A DNA stretch of 64,000 nucleotides from Microbulbifer rhizosphaerae (lineage in GTDB: Bacteria; Pseudomonadota; Gammaproteobacteria; Pseudomonadales; Cellvibrionaceae), in the NCBI RefSeq assembly GCF_014191725.1, contig NZ_JACHWZ010000004.1, positions 47,170-111,169 on the forward strand, written 5' to 3'. The notes below the pieces were generated by a model, which was not told the origin of the DNA, searched no databases, and was given only the letters and a program-made list of their open reading frames with translations. A program made the translations under genes and the position numbers. This document shows, piece by piece, positions 16,510 to 25,011 of this stretch (positions within the stretch are counted from its first letter, which is position 1; each line of letters begins with the position of its first letter).

Positions 16510-16570
16510 GCGGGCCTGCGGCCCGCAAGCGGAGCTGGAGCTCCGCGGTCCCGGGTCTCGGAATCAATTG
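16510..16570. repeat. Palindromic repeat, family D (copy 2) at the dapD stop
   Basis: Hairpins GCGGGCC-tgc-GGCCCGC and GCGGAGC-tgga-GCTCCGC, then CGGTCCCGGGTCTCGGAATCAATTG. The last bases read on the minus strand as the Asn-stop end of dapD, just as copy 1 does for the SH3 gene. Confidence 0.7.
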
Positions 16571-17595
16571 CTGTGCAACGCCGCGTTCAATTCAATAGCA
16601 CTCTTGTTGGTCAGGCACTCCACCGCGCCGTTGGTGGAATTGCGCCGGAACAGCAGGTCGGATTTGCCGGCCAGGTCGCGGGCTTTCACGTGTTCCACCA
16701 GCTTGCCGCTGTCGTCCAGCAACGCCACTTTGGTTCCGGAGGTGATATACAGGCCGGCCTCCACGGTGCAGCGGTCGCCCAGGGGGATGCCGATACCGGA
16801 GTTGGCGCCGAGCAGGCAGTTTTCGCCGACTGAAATGACCATGTTGCCACCGCCGGAGAGGGTGCCCATGGTGGAGCTACCCCCGCCCAGGTCGGAGCCT
16901 GCGCCAACGAAGACGCCGGCGGAGATGCGCCCCTCGATCATACCCGGCCCCTCTGTACCGGCGTTAAAGTTGACGAAGCCCTCGTGCATGATGGTGGTGC
17001 CTTCACCCAGGTAGGCGCCCAGGCGCACCCGTGCGGTGTGGGCAATGCGCACGCCCTTGGGTACCACGTAGTTAGTCATTTTGGGAAATTTGTCGACGCA
17101 GGACACTTCCAGCAGTTCGCCTTTCAGGCGGGCTTCGAGCTGGCGCTGGGGCAGTTCTTCCAGGTCGATGGCACCGCGGTTGGTCCAGGCCACGTTGACC
17201 AGCTTGCCGAAGATGCCGTCCAGGCTGGTCTGGTGGGGCTTGACCAGGCGGTGGGATAACAGATGCAGTTTCAGGTAGGCTTCCGGCACCGTTTGTGGGG
17301 GCTCGTCGCTGTACAGGACCACTGCCACCAGAGGGCTCTGGCTGCCGGCAAACTGCTCCAGAATCTCCGCCTGTTCTGTGGCGCCGGCAGCGTTCAGTTT
17401 TTCCGCCAGTGGCTGCAGCTGCGACGGGTCCAGGGCGATGGTGTGGTTGCCATCGTCCACCTTCAGTACTTCCGCCACCGCCGCTGCGGTTTCCGCCTCC
17501 GGTTTGAACAGCGGCTGCGGGTAGTAGACTTCCAGCCAGTCACCTTTGCTGTTGCAGGTGCCGACACCGAATCCGATGCTGTAACTTTCACTCAT
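16564..17595 (-). CDS. dapD: Tetrahydrodipicolinate N-succinyltransferase (Pseudomonas type)
   Basis: A 343-aa left-handed beta-helix transferase that succinylates tetrahydrodipicolinate in the succinylase branch of DAP/lysine synthesis. It is the long form typical of pseudomonads, longer than the roughly 275-aa enterobacterial DapD. Hexapeptide repeats are seen at GVRIAHTARVRLGAYLGEGTTIM through GGGNMVISVGENCLLGANSGIGIPLGDRCTVEAGLYI. The start overlaps the stop of the yffB-like gene by 1 nt. A family D repeat forms its 3' end. Confidence 0.94.
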   Translation of the reverse strand: MSESYSIGFGVGTCNSKGDWLEVYYPQPLFKPEAETAAAVAEVLKVDDGNHTIALDPSQLQPLAEKLNAAGATEQAEILEQFAGSQSPLVAVVLYSDEPPQTVPEAYLKLHLLSHRLVKPHQTSLDGIFGKLVNVAWTNRGAIDLEELPQRQLEARLKGELLEVSCVDKFPKMTNYVVPKGVRIAHTARVRLGAYLGEGTTIMHEGFVNFNAGTEGPGMIEGRISAGVFVGAGSDLGGGSSTMGTLSGGGNMVISVGENCLLGANSGIGIPLGDRCTVEAGLYITSGTKVALLDDSGKLVEHVKARDLAGKSDLLFRRNSTNGAVECLTNKSAIELNAALHSN

Positions 17596-17972
17596 CAGGC
17601 CATCTCCTTCCCGCTCAGGGCTGTTACTTTTTCAATCATTGCTGCTAATGTCTCCTCTTTGAAGCCGAACAGGATTTCGCTGCCGGCGACGGTGACCGGG
17701 CGCTTTATCAGGGTGGGGATTTCCAGGGTGATGGCCAGGGCCGAGTCGTTGTCCATCGCGCTTTTTTGCTCTTCGCCGAGCGCGCGCCAGCTGGTGGAGC
17801 GGCGGTTGAGCACTTCCTGCCAGCCGAATTCCTTCAACCACTCCCGCAGCGGTACGCTCTGCATACCGTCTTCCCGGAAGTCGTGGAAGCGGTATTCCAC
17901 ATCGTTCTTTTCCAGCCACTTGCGGGCCTTTTTTACCGTGTCGCAGTTCTTGATGCCGTATAGAGTAATCAT
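17595..17972 (-). CDS. yffB: ArsC-like Spx/YffB-family protein
   Basis: About 125 aa with the thioredoxin-fold ArsC/Spx family layout: MITLYGIKNCDTVKKARKWL, with a single active-site Cys10 followed by DTV. Further motifs are YRFHDFRE and PTLIKRPV. YffB-type proteins are thought to be glutathione-dependent thiol reductases, and the substrate is unknown. ATG 17972 is selected. It overlaps the nth stop by 4 nt, and the longer frame has no family match. Its place between dapC and dapD is conserved in pseudomonads. Confidence 0.88.
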   Translation of the reverse strand: MITLYGIKNCDTVKKARKWLEKNDVEYRFHDFREDGMQSVPLREWLKEFGWQEVLNRRSTSWRALGEEQKSAMDNDSALAITLEIPTLIKRPVTVAGSEILFGFKEETLAAMIEKVTALSGKEMA

Positions 17973-18637
17973 GCCTTCTTCGTCTTCTTGGGGTTTTTGC
18001 GCGCGGGGTAGCAGGTGGTGCATATCTCGCACACGGTGCCGTCGCAGCCGCGGGCGGAGCAGTATTCACGCCCGTAAAAAATAATCTGCAAGTGCAGTTT
18101 GTTCCAGTTTTCACGGGGAAACAGGCGTTTCAAATCTTTTTCTGTCTGCACCACGTTCTTGCCGCTGGTGAGACCCCAGCGCTGGGCAAGGCGGTGGATA
18201 TGGGTGTCCACCGGAAAGGCCGGGTGGCCGAAGGCCTGGGACATCACCACGCTGGCGGTCTTGTGGCCCACGCCGGGGAGGGTTTCCAGCGCGGCCATGT
18301 TCTCGGGCACTTTGCCGTGGTACTCGTTGACCAGTATCTTCGAGAGTTTGCTGATCGCCTTGGATTTCTGCGGCGACAGGCCGCAGGGGCGGATCACTTC
18401 CTGGATCTTTTCCACCGGGACCTGTGCCATATCCTCCGGGTTGTCCGCCAGTTTCCACAGGGCCGGTGTGACCTGGTTGACGCGCTCATCGGTGCACTGG
18501 GCGGAAAGCAGTACCGCCACCAGCAGGGTGTAAGGGTCGCGGTGGTGCAGGGGAACCGGGGTCTCCGGGTAGAGTTCGTCCAGGCGCTTCTGGATAAATT
18601 CCACCCGTTCCTTTTTTAACAAGTTTTTTACTGCCAT
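17969..18637 (-). CDS. nth: Endonuclease III
   Basis: 222 aa. A DNA glycosylase/AP lyase that removes oxidised pyrimidines in base excision repair. The helix-hairpin-helix LPGVGHKTASV holds the catalytic Lys126, and VDTHIHR holds Asp144. The C-terminal iron-sulfur loop is atypical. Cys are at 193, 198, 203, 206 and 209 (C-X4-C-X4-C-X2-C-X2-C) in place of the classical C-X6-C-X2-C-X5-C, followed by a basic tail. Cluster binding may use a different set of four of these five Cys. It overlaps the yffB gene. Confidence 0.92.
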   Translation of the reverse strand: MAVKNLLKKERVEFIQKRLDELYPETPVPLHHRDPYTLLVAVLLSAQCTDERVNQVTPALWKLADNPEDMAQVPVEKIQEVIRPCGLSPQKSKAISKLSKILVNEYHGKVPENMAALETLPGVGHKTASVVMSQAFGHPAFPVDTHIHRLAQRWGLTSGKNVVQTEKDLKRLFPRENWNKLHLQIIFYGREYCSARGCDGTVCEICTTCYPARKNPKKTKKA

Positions 18638-18647
18638 TTACTGTGTG

Positions 18648-18672
18648 TGTAGTAGCGGCCGTTGGCCGCGAT
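18648..18672. repeat. Half copy of repeat family A (A3)
   Basis: TGTAGTAGCGGCCGTTGGCC and the following GCGAT match the left arm of family A, but no right arm follows. Truncated copy between nth and dapC. Confidence 0.6.
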
Positions 18673-18680
18673 AGCCTTTT

Positions 18681-19856
18681 CTATTGGCAAAATGCTTTGA
18701 TGCGTTTCGCCGCCTCGATGCACTCCTCAAGGGTGGCCACCAGGGCCATGCGTACATACTCGGCGCCCGGGTTGATTCCTTCTGCCTTCCGGGCGAGGAA
18801 CCCCCCGGGCAGCACGGTGATGTTCTGTTGCCGGAAGAGTTCGCGGGCGAAGTTTTCGCCATCTCCCACCCGTGGCCAGAGATAAAAGCCCGCCTGCGGT
18901 GGTGCCACTTCCAGGCAGCCGTCGAGTATGTCCAGCACCGCGGAAAATTTTTCCCGATAGAGCGCGCGATTATGCCGCACATGTTGTTCGTCCTGCCAGG
19001 CGGCGATGGAGGCGAACTGGGTGTACAGCGGCATGGCGCATCCGTGATATGTGCGGTAGAGCAGGAATTTTTCCAGTATCCGCGCATCGCCGGCGACGAA
19101 GCCGGAGCGCAGCCCCGGCAGGTTGGAGCGTTTGGAAAGGCTGTGGAATACCAGGCAGCGGTGAAAGTCCGAGCGGCCGATTTCCTCGCAGACCTGCAGC
19201 AGGCCGAGCGGCGGCTGTGCTTCGTCGAAGTAGAGTTCGGAGTAGCACTCGTCGGAGGCGATGATGAAATCGTAGCGATCGGCGAGGTCGATCAGTTGTT
19301 TCAGGTCTTCCGCATCCAGCAGGGCGCCGGTGGGGTTGCCGGGGGTGCAGATGTACAGCAGTTCGCACGCTTTCCAGGCACTCTCCGGCACCGAGGCGAA
19401 GTCCGGCTTGAAGTCGGTTGAAGCCGTACAGTTGATAAAGTGCGGACTGGCGCCGGCGAGCAGGGCGGCCCCTTCGTAGATCTGGTAGAAGGGGTTGGGC
19501 ATCAGTACTTTCGAGCCGGGGGACACCGCGGCCTGGGCGAAGGCGAACAGTGCCTCGCGGGTGCCGTTGACGGGCAATACCTGGGTGTCTGCACAGACCT
19601 CATTTAATTGAAAGCGCTGGCACAGCCAACTGGCGATGGCCTGGCGCAGTGGGTCTATACCCTTGGTGGCGGGGTAGGCGGCCAGTTTGTCCAGGTTGTC
19701 GATCAGTTCGTCGCGCACGAACTCCGGCGGTTCATGTTTGGGCTCGCCAATGGAGAGCGCAATATGGGGCAGGTGCGCCGGTGTCTGCAGGTCTTTTTTC
19801 AGCGCCGCCAGCTTTGTGAAAGGGTAGGGCTGTAGTTTTTCGATATTTGAATTCAT
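18681..19856 (-). CDS. dapC: N-succinyldiaminopimelate aminotransferase
   Basis: A 391-aa fold-type I PLP enzyme that transaminates N-succinyl-2-amino-6-ketopimelate with glutamate in lysine/DAP synthesis. PLP contacts are visible: the catalytic Lys242 in FHSLSKRSNLPGLRSG, the substrate Asn in TPGNPTGA (171-178), the cofactor Asp in IIASDECYSELYF (199-211), and the N-terminal IGEPKHEPP. Its neighbours nth, yffB, dapD and dapE support DapC over other class I transaminases. Confidence 0.92.
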   Translation of the reverse strand: MNSNIEKLQPYPFTKLAALKKDLQTPAHLPHIALSIGEPKHEPPEFVRDELIDNLDKLAAYPATKGIDPLRQAIASWLCQRFQLNEVCADTQVLPVNGTREALFAFAQAAVSPGSKVLMPNPFYQIYEGAALLAGASPHFINCTASTDFKPDFASVPESAWKACELLYICTPGNPTGALLDAEDLKQLIDLADRYDFIIASDECYSELYFDEAQPPLGLLQVCEEIGRSDFHRCLVFHSLSKRSNLPGLRSGFVAGDARILEKFLLYRTYHGCAMPLYTQFASIAAWQDEQHVRHNRALYREKFSAVLDILDGCLEVAPPQAGFYLWPRVGDGENFARELFRQQNITVLPGGFLARKAEGINPGAEYVRMALVATLEECIEAAKRIKAFCQ

Positions 19857-19890
19857 TTTGTGTTTCCAGTCCCCAGTTCTTAACTGGCGC

Positions 19891-20100
19891 CGTGGCGGCC
19901 CTGCTGCCGGTGGCCTTTTGCGGGACAGGGGCTGGGCGCCCCCCTTAATACTTCCATGTAGGCTCTAATCGGCATCCCTGCCTCATACAAAACGGCAGGA
20001 TTGCCGTTTTGAACGCCGAAGGTGCCCGAAGGGCGAGGGCCATGGACGGCCCGAGTTAACGTCCCGCAAAAGGCCACCGGTATCAGGGCCTTCGCGGTGA
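19891..20100. repeat. Palindromic repeat, family B (copy B1, enlarged)
   Basis: The outer arms are GGCCCTGCTGCCGGTGGCC plus TTTTGCGGGAC on the left and its near complement GTCCCGCAAAAGGCCACCGG plus TATCAGGGCC on the right (20061-20090). The interior holds TAC-TTCCAT-GTA (19949-19960), GGC-ATCCCT-GCC (19971-19982), AAAACGGC-AGGATT-GCCGTTTT (19989-20010), a GCCC-GAA-GGGC hairpin and GGGCC-ATGGAC-GGCCC (20037-20052). The locus separates glnD from dapC. No gene seen. Confidence 0.75.
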
Positions 20101-20144
20101 AGGCCGTTGTTCTTTCGCAGCCTATTTATAGGATGGCGCTGTGC

Positions 20145-22880
20145 TCAATCTGTTTTCTGATCTCTGTTCCCCGACTTCTGAATCGCATCCAGTTCCCGGC
20201 AGATATCCTCTTCCAGTTTCCGGGTGGCGGCCTCGTCCAGCAGTGGGTGGCCGGCGGCATCGGTGAAATGGAAGGTGTCCTCCACCCGCTCCCCCAGGGT
20301 GGAAATCCTGGCGTTGTGCAGGCGCAGATCGTGGGTGATAAAGATTCGCGCGATGCGCGCCAGAAGCCCGGGCCGGTCGGCGCTGGTGATTTCCAGGGTG
20401 CTGTACTGGTCACCGGGCTCGGTGGTAATACTGGCGCGGGTGGCCAGTTCGAACATCTTCAGGCGCCGGGGTGTGCGCCGCTGGATCACTTTGGAGTAGT
20501 CCTCCACCAGGGCCAGCTCTTCCTGCAGGGTTTTGCGGATCTGTTCCAGTTGGTGGGGCTCGTCCAGCAGCGGCTGGCCGGATTCGTCGAGCACGTAGAA
20601 GGTGTCGACGGTGTAGCCGGAAGCGGAGCTGTACAGGCGCGCGTCGTGGATGTCCAGGTTGAGCATGTCCAGGCCGGTAACCACCGCGGCGAAGACGTTG
20701 GCTCGGTCCGGGGTGTAGACAAATACCTCCGTCGCACCGTCGTGTTCGCCGGGACCGGAATTGCGCGTGAGCACCAGGGTGTCCCTGCGCTCGCCTTTCT
20801 TGCTGGCGCTGTGCAGTTGATGGATGGCGGCGGTGTGCCAGGCAATATTATCGGCACTTTCGCGCACGAAATAGTCTTCGCCCATCTGTGCCCAGATATT
20901 TTCCACCGAGGTCATGGGCAGCCCCATGGCGCGCAGCATGCTGCGCGCCTGGCCCCGGGTTTCCTCGATGATTTCCTCCCGGTCGATGGGATTCTCCAGG
21001 CCGCGGCGCAGAGCGCGCCGGGTGGCCTGGTAGAGCTGGCGCATCAGGCTGGCGCGCCAACTGTTCCAGAGTTCCGGGTTGGTGGCATTGATGTCCGCCA
21101 CGGTGAGGGCGTAGAGGTAGTCGAGGTGTTCGCGGTCGCCCACGGTGCGGGCGAAATCGTGCACCACTTCCGGGTCGGTGATGTCCTGCTTCTGGGATAC
21201 GGCGCTCATCAGCAGGTGTTTTTCCACCAGCCAGCACACCAGGCGGCTATCGCGGCCGGACAGCTGGTGGCGGCGGCAGAAGGCGTCGGCGTCCGCCACA
21301 CCCAGTTTGGAGTGGTCGCCGCCGCGGCCCTTGGCGATATCGTGGTAGAGGCCGGCGATGTACAGCAGTTCGGGCTTGCGCATACGCGCGAGAATTTCCG
21401 CGGCGATGGGGAATTTCTGCCAGGCCTCGGGGCTGCGGAAGCTGCGCATATTGCGCACCACCTGCAGGGTGTGGGCATCCACCGTATAAATATGGAAGAG
21501 GTCGTGCTGCATCTGCCCGGTGACGCGGCCGAATTCCGGCAGGTAGCGGCCCAGCACGCCGTAGCGGGTCATGCGTGAGAGTTGGGTGGACAGACCGCGG
21601 GGGGAACGCAGCAGCTGCATGAACAGCTCGGCGTTGGCCGAATCCGAACGGAATTTTTCGTCGATCAGGTGGCGGTGTTCGCGGATCAGGCGGATGGTGG
21701 AGGCGCGCACGCCCTGGATATCGGGGTTTTCCGCCATCAGCACGAATATTTCCAGCAGCGCCGAGGGCTGTTCCTCGAATACCCGGGTCTGGGTCACTTC
21801 GATGGTGCTGTCGCGCAGTTGGAAGCGCTCATTGATCGGGGTCACGCTCTGCCGCTGGCCGCGCTGCAGTATGGCCTCGTCGAGAAACTGCAGCAGCACG
21901 TCGTTCAGTTCGCGCAGCGCCATTACGACGCGGTAGTAGTTGTGCATGAACTGCTCCACCGCCAACTGGGTACCGCTGTCCACATAGCCGAACTGTTTCG
22001 CCAGCTCCCGTTGGTAGTCGAACAGCAGCCGCTCCTCGGCGCGCCCGGCGAGCAGGTGCAGGCCATAGCGCACCCGCCAGAGAAAGTCCTCGCCGGATTG
22101 GAGGATGGCGAACTCTTCCTCGGTAAAGAAGCCTTTGCCCTGTAGTTGCTTGAGGGTGCGCACGCGGAAGTAGCGCTTGGCCACCCAGCCGATGGTCTGG
22201 ATGTCCCGCAGGCCGCCGGGGGCGTTTTTGATATTGGGCTCCAGGTTGTACTCGGAGGCCTGCTGCCGATTGTGGCGCTCGCGCTGTTCCGTGTATTTGG
22301 CGCTGAAGAATTTCTCCGCCGGCCAGAGCTTGTCCGGGGTCATGTGATTCGCCAGGCGTTCGCGCATGGCGTCGTTGCCGACCACGGTGCGGCACTCCAT
22401 CAGGTTGGTGGCCACGGTGATGTCTTCCGCGGCCAGTTCCAGGCAGTGCTCCACGGAGCGCACCGAGTGGCCGATATCCAGGCCCAGGTCCCAGAGGAAG
22501 GCAACCAGCCGCTCGATATTGTCCACGGTGACGCGATCCGGCTTACCATGGGTGAGGATCAGCAGGTCGATGTCCGAGTGGGGGTGCAGGTCGCCGCGGC
22601 CGTAGCCGCCCACCGCCAGCAGGCTGATGTTGTCCGGCCACTGGTACTGGTGCCAGGCGTAGTGCAGCAGGCAATCCACGAACAGCGCTCGCTCGTGCAC
22701 CAGAGTGCGCACGTCCTCGCCCTCGCGGAAGCGCTCGGCCATCTGGGTGTCGGCGGCGCCGGCGGCGTCCTTGAAGATTTCCAGCGCCGGCTTGGCGCCC
22801 TCAGCCAGGGCCTTGCGGAAGCGGGCCTGGTCGAAGAAGAACAGGGGGCGCTCGAAGTAGGGGGTGTTGGCCAACTGCAT
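20145..22880 (-). CDS. glnD: [Protein-PII] uridylyltransferase / uridylyl-removing enzyme
   Basis: A 911-aa bifunctional nitrogen sensor. It uridylylates PII (GlnB/GlnK) at low glutamine and removes UMP at high glutamine. The nucleotidyltransferase domain starts with GGYGRGDLHPHSDIDLL (91-107, the GD-x-DxD metal motif). The PII-uridylyltransferase helical part follows. An HD hydrolase domain is seen at YIAGLYHDIAKGRGGDHSKLG, and two C-terminal ACT domains bind glutamine (NVFAAVVTGLDMLNLDIHDAR and DRPGLLARIARIFITHDLRLHNARI). All domains are intact. It is divided from map and dapC by family B repeats. Confidence 0.96.
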   Translation of the reverse strand: MQLANTPYFERPLFFFDQARFRKALAEGAKPALEIFKDAAGAADTQMAERFREGEDVRTLVHERALFVDCLLHYAWHQYQWPDNISLLAVGGYGRGDLHPHSDIDLLILTHGKPDRVTVDNIERLVAFLWDLGLDIGHSVRSVEHCLELAAEDITVATNLMECRTVVGNDAMRERLANHMTPDKLWPAEKFFSAKYTEQRERHNRQQASEYNLEPNIKNAPGGLRDIQTIGWVAKRYFRVRTLKQLQGKGFFTEEEFAILQSGEDFLWRVRYGLHLLAGRAEERLLFDYQRELAKQFGYVDSGTQLAVEQFMHNYYRVVMALRELNDVLLQFLDEAILQRGQRQSVTPINERFQLRDSTIEVTQTRVFEEQPSALLEIFVLMAENPDIQGVRASTIRLIREHRHLIDEKFRSDSANAELFMQLLRSPRGLSTQLSRMTRYGVLGRYLPEFGRVTGQMQHDLFHIYTVDAHTLQVVRNMRSFRSPEAWQKFPIAAEILARMRKPELLYIAGLYHDIAKGRGGDHSKLGVADADAFCRRHQLSGRDSRLVCWLVEKHLLMSAVSQKQDITDPEVVHDFARTVGDREHLDYLYALTVADINATNPELWNSWRASLMRQLYQATRRALRRGLENPIDREEIIEETRGQARSMLRAMGLPMTSVENIWAQMGEDYFVRESADNIAWHTAAIHQLHSASKKGERRDTLVLTRNSGPGEHDGATEVFVYTPDRANVFAAVVTGLDMLNLDIHDARLYSSASGYTVDTFYVLDESGQPLLDEPHQLEQIRKTLQEELALVEDYSKVIQRRTPRRLKMFELATRASITTEPGDQYSTLEITSADRPGLLARIARIFITHDLRLHNARISTLGERVEDTFHFTDAAGHPLLDEAATRKLEEDICRELDAIQKSGNRDQKTD

Positions 22881-22929
22881 TGGGTTTATCCGTCTGGAAG
22901 TGCCTAACCGGATGATGCTAAATCAGGTG

Positions 22930-23054
22930 TGGTGGCGACCCTGCAGCCGGGGGCCTTTTGCGGGACACGCTGTGAATACTTCCCTGTACGCTCGTAATCG
23001 GCATCCATGCCTCATACGGTCCCGCAAAAGGCCCCCGGCTGCAGGGTCTTCGCA
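22930..23054. repeat. Palindromic repeat, family B (copy B2)
   Basis: Left arm GGCGACCCTGCAGCCGGGGGCC plus TTTTGCGGGAC, right arm GTCCCGCAAAAGGCC plus CCCGGCTGCAGGGTC. The loop region carries TAC-TTCCCT-GTA (22977-22988) and GGC-ATCCAT-GCC (23000-23011). It lies between map and glnD. Confidence 0.8.
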
Positions 23055-23094
23055 TCGCGGTCATTGCCCTGTTCAATTCTAATAGTCCCGAGTC

Positions 23095-23865
23095 CTAAAA
23101 ACTCTCTTCTCCGCGAGCTGTCAGCACTTCCACCCCGTCGGCGGTCACCACCATGGTGTGCTCCCACTGGGCGGACAGGCGGCGGTCCACGGTGATCGCA
23201 GTCCAGCCGTCGCGCAGCACGCGGGTGCCGGGCTTGCCGGCGTTGATCATCGGCTCGATGGTAAAGGTCATGCCTTCCTCCAGCGCCAGGCCGGTGCCGG
23301 GCTTACCGTAGTGCAGTATCTGCGGGTCCTCGTGAAACACGTCGCCGATGCCGTGGCCGCAGAAGTCGCGCACCACCGAGTAGTAGTTCTTCTCCGCGTG
23401 TTGCTGGATCACGTGGCCGATATCGCCGAGAGTAGTGCCCGGGCGGACTATCTCGATGGCCCTGTACAGGCATTCCTGCGTCACCTTAACCAGCCGCTCC
23501 GCGTGGGGCGCCGGTTTACCCACGAAATACATCTTGCTGGTGTCGCCGTACCAGCCGTCCTTGATCACGGTGACATCGATATTGATGATGTCGCCTTTCT
23601 TCAGCACCTTGTTGTCCGAGGGGATGCCGTGGCAGACCACTTCGTTCACAGAGGTGCAGATGGATTTGGGGAAGCCGCGGTATCCCAGGCAGGCGGGGAT
23701 GGCATCCTGTGCATTAACTATATGGTTGTGACAGCGCTGGTCCAGTTCTTCGGTAGTGACGCCGGGGACCACGTACTCGCCGATCATCTCCAGCACTTCG
23801 GCGGCCAGTCGGCCCGCGGTGCGCATTTTGGCGATCTGTTCCGGTGTCTTGGCGCTTGAGGTCAT
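23095..23865 (-). CDS. map: Methionine aminopeptidase type I
   Basis: About 256 aa. Removes the initiator Met from nascent proteins. Metal ligands of the pita-bread fold are visible (His79 in VCHGIPSD as the substrate His, Asp97 in INIDVTV, Asp108 in YGDTS), together with the later FCGHGIGDVFHEDP and EPMINAG motifs. Start set at ATG 23865 (MTSSAKTPEQIAKMRTAG). The frame to 23988 adds residues unlike any Map protein. It is divergent from rpsB. Confidence 0.95.
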   Translation of the reverse strand: MTSSAKTPEQIAKMRTAGRLAAEVLEMIGEYVVPGVTTEELDQRCHNHIVNAQDAIPACLGYRGFPKSICTSVNEVVCHGIPSDNKVLKKGDIINIDVTVIKDGWYGDTSKMYFVGKPAPHAERLVKVTQECLYRAIEIVRPGTTLGDIGHVIQQHAEKNYYSVVRDFCGHGIGDVFHEDPQILHYGKPGTGLALEEGMTFTIEPMINAGKPGTRVLRDGWTAITVDRRLSAQWEHTMVVTADGVEVLTARGEESF

Positions 23866-24018
23866 GAGAATCCCAGGTTGCTGTTCAGCGAGGCGCGGTA
23901 TTGTAGCGGATTGGTTGCCGCGGCGCACAGCCCGGTATCCCTGCTCCCGGGGGTCCCGGGCCCCCGATTGTTGTGGGCGCGCCGGCACTACCCACTACCC
24001 CCGCTTCCGGGAATATGG

Positions 24019-24024
24019 TATAAA
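24019..24024 (+). promoter_or_regulatory. Candidate -10 of the rpsB promoter
   Basis: TATAAA within GGTATAAAGCGCGCC, about 150 nt before rpsB and just ahead of the structured leader. A GC-rich discriminator follows, typical of ribosomal genes under stringent control. No clear -35 was recognised. Confidence 0.4.
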
Positions 24025-24049
24025 GCGCGCCGCTCCGGGGTCGTCCCGG

Positions 24050-24160
24050 GGCTAAATCAACGCCGCACACGCACCGGCACATGTGTCTGGGTGCCTCGCT
24101 TGGCTACGCCGGGTGGGGTTGATACATGGGGCGCGTGGAGGACTAACCCGTAAAACTGAG
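24050..24160 (+). ncRNA. rpsB 5' leader (t44-like S2 autoregulatory element)
   Basis: The roughly 150-nt untranslated region before rpsB resembles the conserved gammaproteobacterial rpsB leader (the t44 RNA family), known to be where ribosomal protein S2 represses its operon. The most recognisable part is ACATGGGGCGCGTGGAGGAC (24124-24143). The upstream GGGTGCC / GGCTACGCC region can pair. Assignment is from remembered similarity. A covariance-model search would settle it. Confidence 0.55.
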
Positions 24161-24170
24161 GTTTACTATT

Positions 24171-24917
24171 ATGCCGCAAGTCAGCATGCGCGATATGCTG
24201 CAGGCTGGTGTGCACTTTGGCCACCAGACCCGCTATTGGAACCCGAAGATGGGCGAATTCATCTTTGGAGCCCGCAACAAGATTCACATCATCAACCTGG
24301 AGCACACTGTTCCGGCTTTCAACGAAGCCCTGCAGGTGATCAAGGGGATGGCCGCGCAGAAGAAGAAAATTCTGTTTGTCGGCACCAAGCGCGCCGCGCA
24401 GAAATCCATCAAAGAGCAGGCCGAGCGTTCCGGGCAGCCTTATGTCAGCAACCGCTGGCTCGGCGGCATGCTCACCAACTACAAGACCATCCGTGCCTCC
24501 ATCAAGCGCTACCGCGAGCTGGAAACCCAGTCCCAGGACGGTACCTTCGATAAACTGACCAAGAAAGAGGCGCTGATGCGCGCCCGTATGATGGAGAAGC
24601 TGGAGCGCTCCATCGGTGGTATCAAGGATATGGCCGGTCTGCCCGACGCCCTGTTCGTGATCGACGTGGAGCACGAGCGCATTGCCATCCAGGAAGCCAA
24701 CAAGCTGGGCATCCCGGTGATCGGTGTTGTGGACACCAACAGCAGCCCGGAAGGTGTGGACTACGTGATCCCGGGCAACGACGACGCCATCCGCGCGATC
24801 AAGCTGTACACCACTGCGGTGGCGGATGCGGTACTGGCAGGCGCGGGCGAAGCCGGCGGCAGTGTCGCGAAGGACGAGTACATCGAGGCGAGCGACGACG
24901 AGGCCGCGGCAGGGTAA
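24171..24917 (+). CDS. rpsB: 30S ribosomal protein S2
   Basis: 248 aa. Component of the small ribosomal subunit. The hallmark [22 protein letters not shown] at the N-terminus (family signature around residues 6-17) and [27 protein letters not shown] near residue 180 are conserved. The C-terminus is short and acidic. It ends with two successive stops (TAATAA). It is followed by a hairpin terminator/attenuator and then tsf, as in most proteobacteria. Confidence 0.97.
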   Translation: MPQVSMRDMLQAGVHFGHQTRYWNPKMGEFIFGARNKIHIINLEHTVPAFNEALQVIKGMAAQKKKILFVGTKRAAQKSIKEQAERSGQPYVSNRWLGGMLTNYKTIRASIKRYRELETQSQDGTFDKLTKKEALMRARMMEKLERSIGGIKDMAGLPDALFVIDVEHERIAIQEANKLGIPVIGVVDTNSSPEGVDYVIPGNDDAIRAIKLYTTAVADAVLAGAGEAGGSVAKDEYIEASDDEAAAG

Positions 24918-24941
24918 TAATCGCCCTGGCGAACTCACTTA

Positions 24942-24971
24942 AAAAAGGGGCCGTGAAACGGCCCCTTTTTC
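24942..24971 (+). terminator. Terminator/attenuator between rpsB and tsf
   Basis: AAAAAGGGGCCG-tgaaa-CGGCCCCTTTTT, a perfect stem with U-tract. Partial read-through is expected because tsf lacks an obvious separate promoter. It would tune the S2:EF-Ts ratio. Confidence 0.85.
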
Positions 24972-25011
24972 CAACTATCGAATTAGTGAATGAACCCCGA
25001 GGAATAGAATC

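Noticed and set aside
20022-21578. 518-aa plus-strand open frame opposite glnD
   Set aside because: Antisense to the GlnD C-terminal half and running through repeat B1. No independent support.
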